DNA of 64,000 bases from Paracoccus sp. (in: a-proteobacteria). GTDB lineage: Bacteria; Pseudomonadota; Alphaproteobacteria; Rhodobacterales; Rhodobacteraceae. Positions 44,908 through 54,566 of the stretch are shown piece after piece. The notes beneath the pieces were generated by a model. The model saw only the letters and a list, made by a program, of their open reading frames with translations, did not search any database and had not been told where the DNA came from. The stretch lies in contig NZ_JAUVVF010000007.1 in assembly GCF_030604785.1 (NCBI RefSeq), positions 22,696 through 86,695 on the forward strand, read 5' to 3'. A program made the translations under genes and the position numbers. The stretch's first letter is position 1; the number at the start of each line of letters is the position of its first letter.

Positions 44908-45947
44908 GCCAGCATCCGGCGGTAGAGGTCCACCAGCGCCTGCGCCTCGCCCTCGATGGCGTGGTTGGCGGTGACATGGGCGCGGGCATCCGCACCGGCC
45001 TGCGCGCGGGCCGCGTCGTCATCCAGCCAGCGCGCCAGAGCCGCCGTCAGGGCGGGGGCGTCGCCCGGCGCAATCAGGCTGCCGGTCTGGCCGTCGCGGA
45101 TCAGCGTCTCGTAGGCGCCGACGCGGGCGGCGACGGTCGGCACGCCGCAGGCCATCGCCTCGAGCGGGGTGAGGCCGAAGCCCTCCCACCGCGCGGGGGC
45201 GGCGAACAGGTCCAGCGCCTGATAATGGCGCACGACCTGATCCCAAGGCAGTTCGCCCAGAAAGCGGATGCGGTCCTGCAGCCCGGCCTGGGCGATCCGC
45301 GCCTTCAGCTCGTCGGCAAAGCCCTGTTGATCCTGCGTGATGCGGCCCGTCATCAGGATCTGCGCGCGGGGGCGGTCGGGCAGCAGGTCCAGCCCCGCCT
45401 GCACCAGAAGGTCGATCCCCTTCTGCGCGCGGATGCGGCCGAAGCAGCCGATCAGCAGCGCGTCGGGGTCAAGGCCCAGTTCGCGGCGCAGGGCGGCGCG
45501 GTCGGGGGCGGGCTGGAAGACCTGCGTATCGACGCCGTGCAGGATCACCTGCGCCGGGCGTTCCAGATAGCTGGCCGCCTGCGGCGAGGTCGCCACCAGC
45601 GCGTCCTGTTGCCGGATCAGCCAGCGGGTAAAGCCGGTATGCCTGCGCTGCGCGGCGGATGTGAAGAGCAGCCGGTATCTGCGCCGCAGCACATGACGCA
45701 GGATCAGGCCAAGCGCCATTTCCGTGTTGCGCCGCGCATGCCAGACCCGCCAGCGGTCGCGCGGGATCGTCGCGGCGCGGGTCAGCGGGATATGCGGCAG
45801 CTCGGGTGGCAGGCCCGGCCCGGTCGCGGCGATGGCGATCATGCGCGCCTGCACCGGGATCAGCCGCACCACGGTCGCGGTGACGCCCGACAGGCGGCGC
45901 TTGAGGTTCGGGGCGACGATCAGCGGATCAGGCGTCGGGTCGGGCAT
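44904..45947 (-). CDS. LpcC-like family 4 glycosyltransferase (LPS core)
   Basis: A 347-residue GT-B enzyme. The N-terminus, VAPNLKRRLSGVTATVVRLI, closely recalls LpcC of Rhizobium, a core mannosyltransferase acting on Kdo. The donor-binding part shows CFGRIRAQKGIDLLV and PARWEGFGLTPLEAMACGVP (the EX7E region). No signal peptide; expected at the cytoplasmic face of the inner membrane. It overlaps the MFS gene by 20 bases and the GT29-like gene by 4. Confidence 0.85.
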   Translation of the reverse strand: MPDPTPDPLIVAPNLKRRLSGVTATVVRLIPVQARMIAIAATGPGLPPELPHIPLTRAATIPRDRWRVWHARRNTEMALGLILRHVLRRRYRLLFTSAAQRRHTGFTRWLIRQQDALVATSPQAASYLERPAQVILHGVDTQVFQPAPDRAALRRELGLDPDALLIGCFGRIRAQKGIDLLVQAGLDLLPDRPRAQILMTGRITQDQQGFADELKARIAQAGLQDRIRFLGELPWDQVVRHYQALDLFAAPARWEGFGLTPLEAMACGVPTVAARVGAYETLIRDGQTGSLIAPGDAPALTAALARWLDDDAARAQAGADARAHVTANHAIEGEAQALVDLYRRMLA

Positions 45948-47133
45948 CCGGGCGGGCCTCGGGGGTGCGGAAGTAGAACAGGAACCCGACCACCAGCGGG
46001 ATCAGGAAGAACAGCCACAGCATAGAGAAAGCCTGCGCGGGGGGATAGGCCGCCTCGGCCGCGTAATAGACCGGACGCGAGGCGAATTGCATCGCCCCCA
46101 CGCCTCCGATCGAGAACATGTTGAGGAAGGTCACGCCCCGCCCCACCAGATGCGGCGGCAGGAAGGACCGGCCATGCGCCATCAGCAGCGGATAGGCCGC
46201 CCCCGAGACACCCACCAGCGCCAGAAGCGTCACGGCAAGGCCGAGGCTGGGCTGCGGCACCAGCCACATCGCCGCCATCACCGCGATGGTGGCGGCGGTG
46301 AACAGCAGGATCGTGCGGCGCAGGCTGCCGATGATCCGCGCGGCGGGACCGACGAGGAAATTGCCCAGCACCATCGCCAGACCCATGGCCAGCGTCGCAT
46401 TGCCGATCGTGCGCGGATCGGCGGCGAAGACCTGATCCAGCCACGGCGCCGCCCAGAGGCCGCGAATCGCCCCCGCCGCCGCGTAGTTCACCGCCAGAAG
46501 CGGCAGGATGAACCACAGCGCGCGCAGGGCGAGGATTTCACGCAGCGAGCCCTTGGGCTGGTCGTCGCCCAGCCGGGCCGGGTCGCGCACCGTCCGCGCG
46601 ATCATCAGCGCCACGCCCAGCGTGATCGCGACCAGCAGCCACAGCGTCGGGCGCCAGTCGATCGCCTCGATCACCCAGACCAGCGGCGCGGCGCCGAGGA
46701 TGTTGCCCAGCGAGCCGAAGCCCACCACCGCCCCCGCCAGCGTCCCGAAGGCCGAGGCCGGGTATTCGCGCGCCAGGATGTAGTAGGAGGCCATCAGCAC
46801 CGGCGCGCAGCCGATCCCCAGAAGCGTCAGCGCGACATGCAGGTGCCAGGGCGCGGTGGCCAGGGCGAAGACCAGCGCGCCTCCGCCGCCGCCCAGGGCC
46901 AGCATCAGCGCGCAGGTGCGGCGCGGGCCGTAGCGGTCCAGCGCCTGCCCGACGGGGATCTGCATCAGGGCGAAAGCGATGAACCACAGGCCCGAGGACA
47001 GGGCCAGATCGCCGGGCGTGGCGCCCAGCTGGTCCTGCAGCACCGGCGACATCACCGCCAGAAAAGCGCGGTAGAACTGGCTGAGCATGTAGGCCAGCAC
47101 AAGGCTGACGATTCCGGCCGTGACGAGTGGCAT
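45928..47133 (-). CDS. Major facilitator superfamily transporter
   Basis: A 401-residue protein with about 12 hydrophobic segments. The loop 2-3 motif reads GQALDRYGPRRT, the standard MFS signature (GxLaDrxGrr). YRAFLAVMSPVLQDQLGATPGDLAL is typical of the group of sugar-phosphate/nitrate-like carriers. Substrate unknown. First gene of an overlapping operon with the two glycosyltransferases, although transporters of this kind need not serve the same pathway. Confidence 0.88.
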   Translation of the reverse strand: MPLVTAGIVSLVLAYMLSQFYRAFLAVMSPVLQDQLGATPGDLALSSGLWFIAFALMQIPVGQALDRYGPRRTCALMLALGGGGGALVFALATAPWHLHVALTLLGIGCAPVLMASYYILAREYPASAFGTLAGAVVGFGSLGNILGAAPLVWVIEAIDWRPTLWLLVAITLGVALMIARTVRDPARLGDDQPKGSLREILALRALWFILPLLAVNYAAAGAIRGLWAAPWLDQVFAADPRTIGNATLAMGLAMVLGNFLVGPAARIIGSLRRTILLFTAATIAVMAAMWLVPQPSLGLAVTLLALVGVSGAAYPLLMAHGRSFLPPHLVGRGVTFLNMFSIGGVGAMQFASRPVYYAAEAAYPPAQAFSMLWLFFLIPLVVGFLFYFRTPEARPDARPDA

Positions 47134-47221
47134 GTGGTCCTCCGTTCCCCGGCCGCAAGCTGCGCCAAGGAGCGGAAAGCTGCAAGATGTGCAATTTCCG
47201 CCGCCCGGTGGGCGGGGCGGA

Positions 47222-47653
47222 TCAGCCCTGCGCGGGCGTGGTGGCGCCGCCCATCGATTCCAGCCGCTCGATCAGCGGCGTCAGGGCCGGGCCGCGCGTG
47301 GCGCAGGCCTGCGGGTCGTCCATCACGCTGTAGGCGGGGCGGAAATATTCGCGGTCGTAATCCAGCGGGTCCAGCCCCAGCCGCGCGATCAGCCGGTCCG
47401 AGGTGCCGTTCAGCAGCTGCCATTCGCCGTCGCTGACGGCGTAGTCGGGGCAGTTCTCGCTGATCACGTTCGCCTCGGCCAGTTCGCGGATCAGGTCGCG
47501 GGCGGCCTCGTCCGACAGGTCCGAGACGTCGGGCAGCGGCACGACAAGCCGGTCGCCCGGCACGCCGTCGGCGCCCTGAGACAGGGCCTGACCGGCCAGC
47601 AGCAGACCGCCGGCCAGCACGGTTCCCAGCATGATCGCATCCCAGGTCTTCAT
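47222..47653 (-). CDS. Secreted hypothetical protein
   Basis: A 143-residue protein beginning at ATG 47653 behind GAGGGGGA. A signal peptide ([20 protein letters not shown], cleavage near ALSQ) is followed by an acidic mature part with [20 protein letters not shown] and two cysteines that could pair. No lipobox. I do not recognise the family. It diverges from leuB across 181 bp and is downstream of no obvious partner. Confidence 0.7.
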   Translation of the reverse strand: MKTWDAIMLGTVLAGGLLLAGQALSQGADGVPGDRLVVPLPDVSDLSDEAARDLIRELAEANVISENCPDYAVSDGEWQLLNGTSDRLIARLGLDPLDYDREYFRPAYSVMDDPQACATRGPALTPLIERLESMGGATTPAQG

Positions 47654-47834
47654 CGCATTCCCCCTCTTGCGGTCGGTGCGCGGCGCAAGGTCGCCTTGCC
47701 GGCGGCCGGGTGCAAGGCAACTCGGCGTGAGGATGCCCGCGAACTTGACCCACGCGCAACCCTTGTCTAACCCGACCCTGCGCCGCGCCTGGCGGCAGAA
47801 GACCCGCGCCAATCCGGCGCCCTTTGGAGGGTTC

Positions 47835-48953
47835 ATGTCCGACCGTTACTCGCTTCTCATCCTGCCCGGCGACGGGATCGGCCCCGAAGTCATGGCCGAG
47901 GTCGTCAAGGTCATCGACTGGTTCAAGACGAACCGCGCCATGCCGTTCGACATCCAGCACGGGCTGGTCGGCGGCTCGTCCTATGACGCGCATGGCACGC
48001 CCCTGACCGACGAGACGATGGCGCTGGCGCAGTCGGTGGATGCGGTCCTTCTGGGCGCGGTCGGCGGCCCGAAATACGACGATCTGGATTTCGCGGTGAA
48101 GCCCGAGCGCGGCCTGCTGCGCCTGCGCAAGGAGATGGACCTGTTCGCCAACCTGCGCCCGGCCCAGTGCTTCGACGCGCTGGCCGATTTCAGCAGCCTC
48201 AAGCGCGAGGTGGTCGCGGGGCTGGACATCCTGATCGTGCGCGAACTGACCTCGGGCGTCTATTTCGGCAATCCGCGCGGCATCGAGGCCGACCCCACGC
48301 CGGGCAACGAGGGCGGCCGCGTCGGCATCAACACCCAGCGCTATACCAGCGGCGAGATCCGCCGCGTCGCCCGCGCCGCCTTCGAGCTGGCCGCCAAGCG
48401 GCGCGGCAAGGTCTGTTCGATGGAAAAGGCCAACGTCATGGAATCGGGCATCCTGTGGCGCGAGGAAACCCAGTGGGTCCATGACAACGAATACAGCCAG
48501 ATCGAGCTGTCGCACATGTATGCCGATAACGGCCTGATGCAGCTTGTCCGCAAGCCCGGCCAGTTCGACGTGATCCTGACCGACAACCTGTTCGGCGACC
48601 TTCTGTCGGATGCGGCGGCGATGCTGACCGGATCGCTGGGGATGCTGCCCTCGGCCAGCCTTGGCGCGCCGATGGCCAATGGCCGGCCCAAGGCGCTGTA
48701 CGAGCCCGTCCACGGCTCGGCCCCCGACATTGCGGGTCAGGGCAAGGCGAATCCCATCGCCTGCATCCTCAGCTTTGCGATGGCGCTGCGCTATTCCTTT
48801 GCCGAGGGCGAGGCCGCCGATCAGCTGGAGGCCGCCGTCCAGACGGTTCTGGCCGATGGTGTCCGCACCGCCGATCTGATGGGCCCGGAAGGCGGCCAGC
48901 CGGTCAGCACCGCCGAGATGGGCGACCGGATCGTGGCGGCCCTGTCGGCCTGA
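47835..48953 (+). CDS. leuB: 3-isopropylmalate dehydrogenase
   Basis: NAD-dependent oxidative decarboxylation in leucine synthesis. The 372-residue protein shows [41 protein letters not shown] and the NAD-binding [18 protein letters not shown] motif; [14 protein letters not shown] carries the metal-binding aspartates. ATG 47835 has GGAGG 4 bases upstream. leuC/leuD are not in the window. Convergent with the Na/Pi cotransporter gene, 4 bp away. Confidence 0.97.
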   Translation: MSDRYSLLILPGDGIGPEVMAEVVKVIDWFKTNRAMPFDIQHGLVGGSSYDAHGTPLTDETMALAQSVDAVLLGAVGGPKYDDLDFAVKPERGLLRLRKEMDLFANLRPAQCFDALADFSSLKREVVAGLDILIVRELTSGVYFGNPRGIEADPTPGNEGGRVGINTQRYTSGEIRRVARAAFELAAKRRGKVCSMEKANVMESGILWREETQWVHDNEYSQIELSHMYADNGLMQLVRKPGQFDVILTDNLFGDLLSDAAAMLTGSLGMLPSASLGAPMANGRPKALYEPVHGSAPDIAGQGKANPIACILSFAMALRYSFAEGEAADQLEAAVQTVLADGVRTADLMGPEGGQPVSTAEMGDRIVAALSA

Positions 48954-48957
48954 CCCT

Positions 48958-50478
48958 TCAGCCGGGCGCTGGCGGGCGGTGCCGGGCCAGCGCCTCGAGA
49001 TGGGCCGCGACGCGGTCCAGCCAGCGCGCCGCATCGCTGGCGCGCAAGGCCTGCGCCGGATCGTCGGGCGGTCCGGCCAGGATGCGGGCGCGGTGATCGC
49101 GCGCCCGGCCCTGCGCCCGCGCGGCCAGCCGCGCCATGCGGGCGATCTCCGATTCGGCCAGAGCCGCCGCCGCAAGGGCGCGCGCCGGGCGGCGCAGGGC
49201 GGGATGCGCGCCGATTGCGTGCAGGCTGGCATGGTCGGCCAGCCGGTCCTGCAACCGCCCCAGATGGTCCATACGGTGCAGAAGCTGCGCATAGCGCGCC
49301 TGCAGCCCCGCCTGATCGGGCGCGACGCGGATCTGGGCAAGCCAGGGCCCCAGCGCATCGAGCGTCTGGCGCACCTGTCCGGCGCTGGCCGCCAGCGGCC
49401 GCAGGTCCGGGCGCGGCGACAAGGCCTGAACCAGCGCGCGGGCCTGAAGGGCGGCGGCCTTGCGCGCGACGGATTCGGCCGCGTCCAGCGCGGCGGCGGG
49501 GTCGGACAGCAGGCGGCGGTCCAGCGCCTGCGCGAGGCCCGGATCGCGGTCGGGGACCAGCCAGCCCACCAGCGCCGCAAAGGGCCGGGTTAGCGGCAGG
49601 AACACCAGCGCGCCCGCAATGTTGAAGGCGCTGTGGAACAGGACCAGGGCGGTCGGCGCGTCGGCCGCTCTCAGCAGCGGCGCGACCAGACCCAGAAGCG
49701 GCAGCGCCATCGCCGCCGTCACCAGATTGAACATCAGGTTGGCAAGGCCGGTCATCCGCACCTCGCGCGAGCCTCCGATGGCGGTCAGCAGCGCGGTGAA
49801 GGTCGTGCCGACATTCAGCCCGATCACCAGGGCCGCGCCCTGCGTGACCGTGACCCCGCCCGAGCCGACCAGCACCAGCACCATCGCCACCCCCGCGCTG
49901 GAGCTTTGCGTCAGCGTGACCAGCACCACCCCGATCCCCGCCAGCGCCAGCCAGCCCGGCAGGCCGTCATCGGGCAGGTGGCGCAGCCAGCGCGCCGCAT
50001 CCAGCCCCGCCATCGCCTGCTGCATCATGTCCAGCCCCAGAAACAGCAGGGCCGTCCCGGCCAGCATCTGCCCCAGCCGCGCCGCCCGCCCGCGCGACAG
50101 CAGCATCAGCAGGCTGGCCGCGAAGAGGACCGGCAGCATGGCCTGCGCCAGATCCAGCTTGAAGCCCAGCAGGACCACGATCCAGCCCGTGACCGTCGTG
50201 CCGATATTGGCGCCGAAGAGGATGCCCAGCGATTGCGCGAAGCCCAAGACGCCCGCCCCGACGAAGCCGATCGTCATCACCGTGACCGCCGTCGAGGATT
50301 GCACCGCCGCCGTCGCCGCAAGGCCCGTCAGCATCCCGCGCAGGGGTGTCGTGGTCAGCCGCGCCAGCCAGCGCCGCAGCCGGTCGCGGCCCAGTTCGCG
50401 CAAGGCGGCGGTCATCGTCTCCATCCCGAAGAGGAACAGCCCGACGCCGCCCAGAAATCCCAGAAGGGCGTGATCCAT
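48958..50478 (-). CDS. Na/Pi cotransporter family protein with PhoU-like tail
   Basis: A 506-residue protein. The N-terminal membrane part has two inverted repeats with the QSST/QSSS signatures AAVQSSTAVTVMTIGFVGAG and TLTQSSSAGVAMVLVLVGSG, and GANIGTTVTGW and GLNVGTTFTALL, as in NptA/YjbB-type phosphate exporters. From about residue 330 it is soluble, Ala/Arg-rich and helical, like PhoU. Role: sodium-linked phosphate transport, probably export in bacteria. ATG 50478 matches homologues; start shares space with the divergent DMT gene region. Confidence 0.9.
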   Translation of the reverse strand: MDHALLGFLGGVGLFLFGMETMTAALRELGRDRLRRWLARLTTTPLRGMLTGLAATAAVQSSTAVTVMTIGFVGAGVLGFAQSLGILFGANIGTTVTGWIVVLLGFKLDLAQAMLPVLFAASLLMLLSRGRAARLGQMLAGTALLFLGLDMMQQAMAGLDAARWLRHLPDDGLPGWLALAGIGVVLVTLTQSSSAGVAMVLVLVGSGGVTVTQGAALVIGLNVGTTFTALLTAIGGSREVRMTGLANLMFNLVTAAMALPLLGLVAPLLRAADAPTALVLFHSAFNIAGALVFLPLTRPFAALVGWLVPDRDPGLAQALDRRLLSDPAAALDAAESVARKAAALQARALVQALSPRPDLRPLAASAGQVRQTLDALGPWLAQIRVAPDQAGLQARYAQLLHRMDHLGRLQDRLADHASLHAIGAHPALRRPARALAAAALAESEIARMARLAARAQGRARDHRARILAGPPDDPAQALRASDAARWLDRVAAHLEALARHRPPAPG

Positions 50479-50563
50479 GGACCAAGATTGCCCGGCCTCT
50501 GCGGGATTGACAATCGCCGCCCGGATGCCTTGTGTTGGCGCAAACAGCGACATCGGAGGGACC

Positions 50564-51520
50564 ATGGCCGCAAACAATTTGCGCGGCGCCGCGCTGGCGC
50601 TTTTGGCGATGGGAATCTATGCGACCCATGATGTCGCCATCAAGGCGCTGGGCGGCACCTATCCTCCGCTGCAGATCCTGTTCTTCTCGTCGCTGCTGTC
50701 CTTTCCGCTGGTGACTCTGGTCCTGTTGCGCGACCCCAATCCCGGCACGCTGCGCGCGGCCAATCCGGGCTGGGTGGCGCTGCGGACGGTCTGCGCCGTG
50801 CTGGGCGGCATGACGGGGTTCTACGCCTTCTCGACCCTGCCTCTGGCGCAGGTCTATGCGATCCTCTTCTCGATGCCGCTGCTGATCACGGTCCTGTCGA
50901 TCCCGCTTCTGGGCGAACGCGTAGGCCGGCACCGCTGGTTCGCGGTCGCCCTGGGGCTGATCGGCGTGCTGATCGTGCTGCGGCCGGGCACGCAGGCTCT
51001 GTCCACGGGCCATCTGGCGGCGCTCATGGCGGCGCTGACCGGGGCCACGGCGGCGGTGATCATCCGCAGGCTGGGCGGGACCGAGCGGCCGATGGTGCTG
51101 ATGATGTGGCCGATGCTGGCCAATTTCGCGGTGACCGGCGCGTCCCTGGGCTTTGCCTATCAGCCGATGACCGCGGGCGCGCTGGCGCTGAGCGGCGCGA
51201 TCGCCGCGATGGGGCTGGCGGCGGGCTTTCTGCTGATCCTCGCCTATCGCGCGGGCGAGGCCGCCATGGTCGCGCCGATGCAATATTCCCAGATCCTGTG
51301 GGCCACGGCCTATGGCTGGTTCCTGTTCGGGGAATCGGTCGACCTGCCGACCATCCTGGGCATCGCGGTGATCGTCGCCTCGGGCGTCTACATCGTCTGG
51401 CGCGAGCGGCGCGGCGGCAATTCCGCCAACAGCCCCGTGATCGAGACCCGCATGCGCAGCGAGACCGTGACCGCCCCCAAGACCACGATCCTGCAAAGAT
51501 TGTGGGGTCCGCGCGGCTGA
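50564..51520 (+). CDS. DMT superfamily (EamA-type) transporter
   Basis: A 318-residue protein with ten hydrophobic segments in two EamA halves, each with the conserved end-of-helix GE motif (LLGERVGRHRW and LFGESVDLPTILG). Substrate unknown; relatives export amino acids or metabolites. A soluble tail of about 35 residues follows. ATG 50564 has GGAGGG 3 bases upstream, so the in-frame extension from 50477 is rejected. tRNA-Pro follows after 47 bp. Confidence 0.9.
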   Translation: MAANNLRGAALALLAMGIYATHDVAIKALGGTYPPLQILFFSSLLSFPLVTLVLLRDPNPGTLRAANPGWVALRTVCAVLGGMTGFYAFSTLPLAQVYAILFSMPLLITVLSIPLLGERVGRHRWFAVALGLIGVLIVLRPGTQALSTGHLAALMAALTGATAAVIIRRLGGTERPMVLMMWPMLANFAVTGASLGFAYQPMTAGALALSGAIAAMGLAAGFLLILAYRAGEAAMVAPMQYSQILWATAYGWFLFGESVDLPTILGIAVIVASGVYIVWRERRGGNSANSPVIETRMRSETVTAPKTTILQRLWGPRG

Positions 51521-51567
51521 GGGGCTTGCAATCCCCCCGGGCTTTCGCTACCTGCCCAAGTCACGGT

Positions 51568-51644
51568 CGGAGCGTAGCGCAGCCTGGTAGCGCACCTGCT
51601 TCGGGAGCAGGGGGTCGGAGGTTCGAATCCTCTCGCTCCGACCA
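51568..51644 (+). tRNA. tRNA-Pro (anticodon CGG)
   Basis: A full cloverleaf of 77 bases: acceptor CGGAGCG (51568-51574) with CGCTCCG (51634-51640), anticodon stem CCTGC/GCAGG around loop TTCGGGA giving anticodon CGG for codon CCG, T-arm GGAGG-TTCGAAT-CCTCT, and CCA encoded at 51642-51644. CCG is the favoured proline codon in this GC-rich DNA. Confidence 0.97.
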
Positions 51645-51901
51645 TGATGACCGCCTCCCGACGGTCGCCCTCATCCCGCCATCCCCCTGATGCCAGCGCA
51701 CCGATCCGGCGCGCAATCGTCCGTTCCCGCCCCCGCCCGCGCGTGGGGTGAAACCCCCTGCACGATCCTGTCGTAACCCATCAGACCTGGCCCGCTAATT
51801 GCAGCAAATTCGACGCGTTTCGGCGATGCCGGGCAAGGCTTTCTTCATCGCTTCCGGGCAGGTTCGGGAAGCATGCAAGATCAGGACGTTGGAGATTGGG
51901 G
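51645..51901. other. Intergenic region after tRNA-Pro
   Basis: A 257-bp non-coding stretch. It holds the small hairpin GGGGT-GAA-ACCCC near 51755, which could end tRNA transcription, an AT-richer patch around 51795-51812 that may hold the promoter of the HPt-like gene, and GGAG at 51891. No credible gene. Confidence 0.4.
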
Positions 51902-52279
51902 ATGGCGCAGGTGACGACGCTGGCCATGTGGGAACAGGTTCGGGTAGACACGCGGCGCGTGGCGGGCATCGTCAACGAGCTGGGCGAGACCTCGGCCCGC
52001 AACGTGATCGAGCTGGCGCTTGAACAGCTGGCGGCCAAGCTGACGGCGGTGGATCAGGCTTTGTCCCAGGGGGATCTGGCGCAGGCGGCGGCGGATGCCG
52101 AACGCGTCGCGCGGCTGGCCTGGCAGATCGGCCTTCTGTCGCTGGCGGGCGTGGCCATGGATCTGGGCAGCTGCGCCGATCGCGGCGACCGCGTCGCGCT
52201 GGCGGCGGTGCAGGCGCGGCTGATGCGGGTCGGCAACCGCTCGCTGACGGCCATCTGGGACCGCACCGCTCTAGCCTGA
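51902..52279 (+). CDS. HPt-like helical protein without phospho-acceptor histidine
   Basis: A 125-residue all-helical protein. DAERVARLAWQIGLLSLAGV then AMDLGSCADRGD has the layout of an HPt domain (A-H-x-L-K-G...L...LE...GD), but the place of the phosphorylated His is taken by Ala70, and the protein contains no histidine at all. If the fold is right it cannot relay phosphate by the normal mechanism. ATG 51902 follows GGAG. Unlinked to a kinase gene; the peptidase gene follows 107 bp later. Family assignment is by eye. Confidence 0.65.
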   Translation: MAQVTTLAMWEQVRVDTRRVAGIVNELGETSARNVIELALEQLAAKLTAVDQALSQGDLAQAAADAERVARLAWQIGLLSLAGVAMDLGSCADRGDRVALAAVQARLMRVGNRSLTAIWDRTALA

Positions 52280-52386
52280 GCGCGCCCTGCCGGCGCATCG
52301 GCATCGGCCGGGACGGGGGGTGCGGGTCGGGGGGTTGCGGGTCGGGGCACAGGCTGTAACCTTGCGCCGAACCGCGAACGGAACCG

Positions 52387-53757
52387 ATGATGACCCCTGA
52401 ATTCGCCCCGGCCTCGTCCGATACGCTTCCCCTCTGGCCCTTGTGGAAAGGGCAGGACCTGCCGGCAGAGGCCGGCGACTGGCCCCGCGCCTGCGGCTTT
52501 TCCGCCCGCCCGGGCGAGATCTGCCTGCTGCCCGGCGCGGATGGCGGACTGGCCGGCGCGCTTCTGGGTCTGGGCGATCCGGCGCAGGCCGCGCGCGAGC
52601 GTTTCGCGCTGGCCCGCGCCCATGCCCTGCCCGCCGGGGATTGGCATCTGGCCGCCCTGCCCGAGGACCTCGACCCCGAGGAATCGGCCTTGGGCTGGCT
52701 TCTGGGCCAATACCGCTTCACCCGCTACAAGGGCAGCCCCACGCCCGGCCCGCGCCTCGTCTGCCCCGAGGGCGTCGATGCCGACAGGCTGGTCGCCATC
52801 GCCTCGGCCGAATTCCTGACGCGCGACCTGATCAACACCCCCGCCAGCGACATGGGCCCCGACAAGCTGGAGGCCGCCGCCCGCGCGCTTGGCAACAGCA
52901 TCGGCGCAAGGGTCGAGGTGATCTGCGGCGCGGCCCTGACCAAGCAGAACTTTCCGCTGATCCATGCGGTCGGCCGCGCCGCAGCGATCGAGCCGCGCCT
53001 GATCGACATGCGGCTGGGCGACGACGGGCCGCTGCTGACCATCGTGGGCAAGGGCGTGTGCTTCGACACGGGCGGGCTGAACCTCAAGCCCGGCGCCTCG
53101 ATGGGGCTGATGAAAAAGGACATGGGCGGTGCTGCGACGGCGCTTGGCCTGCTGAAGATGCTGGCCGCGACGGGCGCTGCGGACCGGATGCGCATCCGCG
53201 TGCTGATCCCGGCGGTGGAAAACAGCGTGGCAGGCAATGCCTTCCGCCCGGGCGACGTGCTGGCCAGCCGCAAAGGGCCAAGCGTCGAGGTGAACAACAC
53301 CGATGCCGAGGGGCGGCTGGTCCTGGCCGATGCGATGGCCTACGGGGCCGAGGAAAACCCCGACCTGATGATCACGCTGGCCACGCTGACGGGGGCGGCG
53401 CGGGTGGCGCTCGGCCCCGATCTGCCGCCCTTCTACTGCGATGACGACGCGACGGCCGAGGTGCTGCAACAGGCCGGGATGCAGGTCGGCGACCCGGTCT
53501 GGCGGATGCCCTTCTGGGCGCCCTATGAATCGCAGATCGAACCGGCCATCGCGGATCTGGACAACGCGCCCTCCGGCGGGATGGCAGGCTCGATCACGGC
53601 GGCCCTGTTCCTGCGCCGCTTCGCCGAAGGCGCGGGCCGCTACGCGCATTTCGACATCTATGGCTGGCAACCCGCCGCCGCGCCGGGCCGCCCCAAGGGC
53701 GGCGTGGGCCAGGGCGCGCGCGCGATCCTGGCGGCGCTGCCCAGGATCATCGCATGA
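52387..53757 (+). CDS. Leucyl aminopeptidase family (M17) peptidase
   Basis: A 456-residue cytosolic dimetal aminopeptidase. Metal ligands and catalytic residues lie in VGKGVCFDTGGLNLKP, LMKKDMGGAATALG and the diagnostic NTDAEGRLVLADAM. The N-terminal roughly 140 residues form the non-catalytic domain. It removes N-terminal residues from peptides during protein turnover. It overlaps the C40 peptidase gene by four bases (ATGA), an arrangement linking protein and cell-wall peptide recycling (inference). Confidence 0.93.
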   Translation: MMTPEFAPASSDTLPLWPLWKGQDLPAEAGDWPRACGFSARPGEICLLPGADGGLAGALLGLGDPAQAARERFALARAHALPAGDWHLAALPEDLDPEESALGWLLGQYRFTRYKGSPTPGPRLVCPEGVDADRLVAIASAEFLTRDLINTPASDMGPDKLEAAARALGNSIGARVEVICGAALTKQNFPLIHAVGRAAAIEPRLIDMRLGDDGPLLTIVGKGVCFDTGGLNLKPGASMGLMKKDMGGAATALGLLKMLAATGAADRMRIRVLIPAVENSVAGNAFRPGDVLASRKGPSVEVNNTDAEGRLVLADAMAYGAEENPDLMITLATLTGAARVALGPDLPPFYCDDDATAEVLQQAGMQVGDPVWRMPFWAPYESQIEPAIADLDNAPSGGMAGSITAALFLRRFAEGAGRYAHFDIYGWQPAAAPGRPKGGVGQGARAILAALPRIIA

Positions 53758-54566
53758 GCGACCGCCGCCTGACGCCCGCCACCGACCGGGTGGCGCTGAC
53801 CACCCTGCGCGGCGTGCTGGACCGCCCGGAATGGACCGATGGCAGCCCGGCCCGCATCGCTCGCCCGGTCACGGACCTCCTGGCCCGCCCCGACGGGCCG
53901 CGCGACCGCCAGCTGCTCTGGGGCGCCGACGTGACCCTGATCGAGACGCGCGGCGAACATGCCTTCGTGCAGGCCCGCGCTGACGGCTATTGCGGCTGGA
54001 TCGACAGGGCCGCGCTGACCGCCGACCTGCCCCCTCTGACCCACCGCGTCACGGCCCCCGCGACGCATGTCTATCCCGAACCCGACATGAAGACGCGCGA
54101 GCGGACCAGCCTGTCGATCGGCAGCCGCCTCGCCGTCACCGACACCCGCGACGGCTTCGCCGCTTTGGCCACGGGCGGCTACGTCCCCTCCCAGCATGTC
54201 GGCACGGACCCGGCCCCCGACCCGGTCCCGGTCGCGGAAAGTCTGCTCGGCACGCCCTATCTCTGGGGCGGCAACAGCCGATGGGGGATCGATTGCTCGG
54301 GCCTCGTGCAGATGGCGCTGACGGCCTGCGACCGGCCCTGCCCCGGCGACAGCGACCTGCAACGGGCGGCGTTCCCGCCCACCGACAGGATCGAGCGCGG
54401 CGACCTGCTGTTCTGGCCGGGCCATGTGGCGATGGCCATCTCGGCAGACATGATGATCCACGCCACCGCCTGGGCCATGGCGGTCATCCATGAGCCCATC
54501 GCAAGCGCCATGAGCCGGATCGAGGCCGCGGGCCAGGGCCCTTTCCTCGGCGCGCACCGCCCCTGA
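53754..54566 (+). CDS. C40 (NlpC/P60) peptidase with SH3-like domains
   Basis: A 270-residue protein with two bacterial SH3-like segments (about 35-150) and an NlpC/P60 domain from about 155. The catalytic cysteine is C181 in GIDCSGLVQMAL; H223 in WPGHVAMAI is the base and a third polar residue follows in MIHATAWAM. It resembles dipeptidyl-peptidase VI-type enzymes that cleave murein peptides. No signal peptide is evident, so a recycling role in the cytoplasm fits. Repeat copy 3 begins at the base after its stop. Confidence 0.9.
   Translation: MSDRRLTPATDRVALTTLRGVLDRPEWTDGSPARIARPVTDLLARPDGPRDRQLLWGADVTLIETRGEHAFVQARADGYCGWIDRAALTADLPPLTHRVTAPATHVYPEPDMKTRERTSLSIGSRLAVTDTRDGFAALATGGYVPSQHVGTDPAPDPVPVAESLLGTPYLWGGNSRWGIDCSGLVQMALTACDRPCPGDSDLQRAAFPPTDRIERGDLLFWPGHVAMAISADMMIHATAWAMAVIHEPIASAMSRIEAAGQGPFLGAHRP

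Noticed and set aside
51568..51644. tRNA-Pro as an integration site with an adjacent island
   Set aside because: No integrase, no repeated tRNA end and no composition change downstream; ordinary core genes follow.
53754..54566. The C40 peptidase as a toxin or phage lysin
   Set aside because: It is coupled to an M17 aminopeptidase, lacks a secretion signal and immunity partner, and fits the murein-recycling group.
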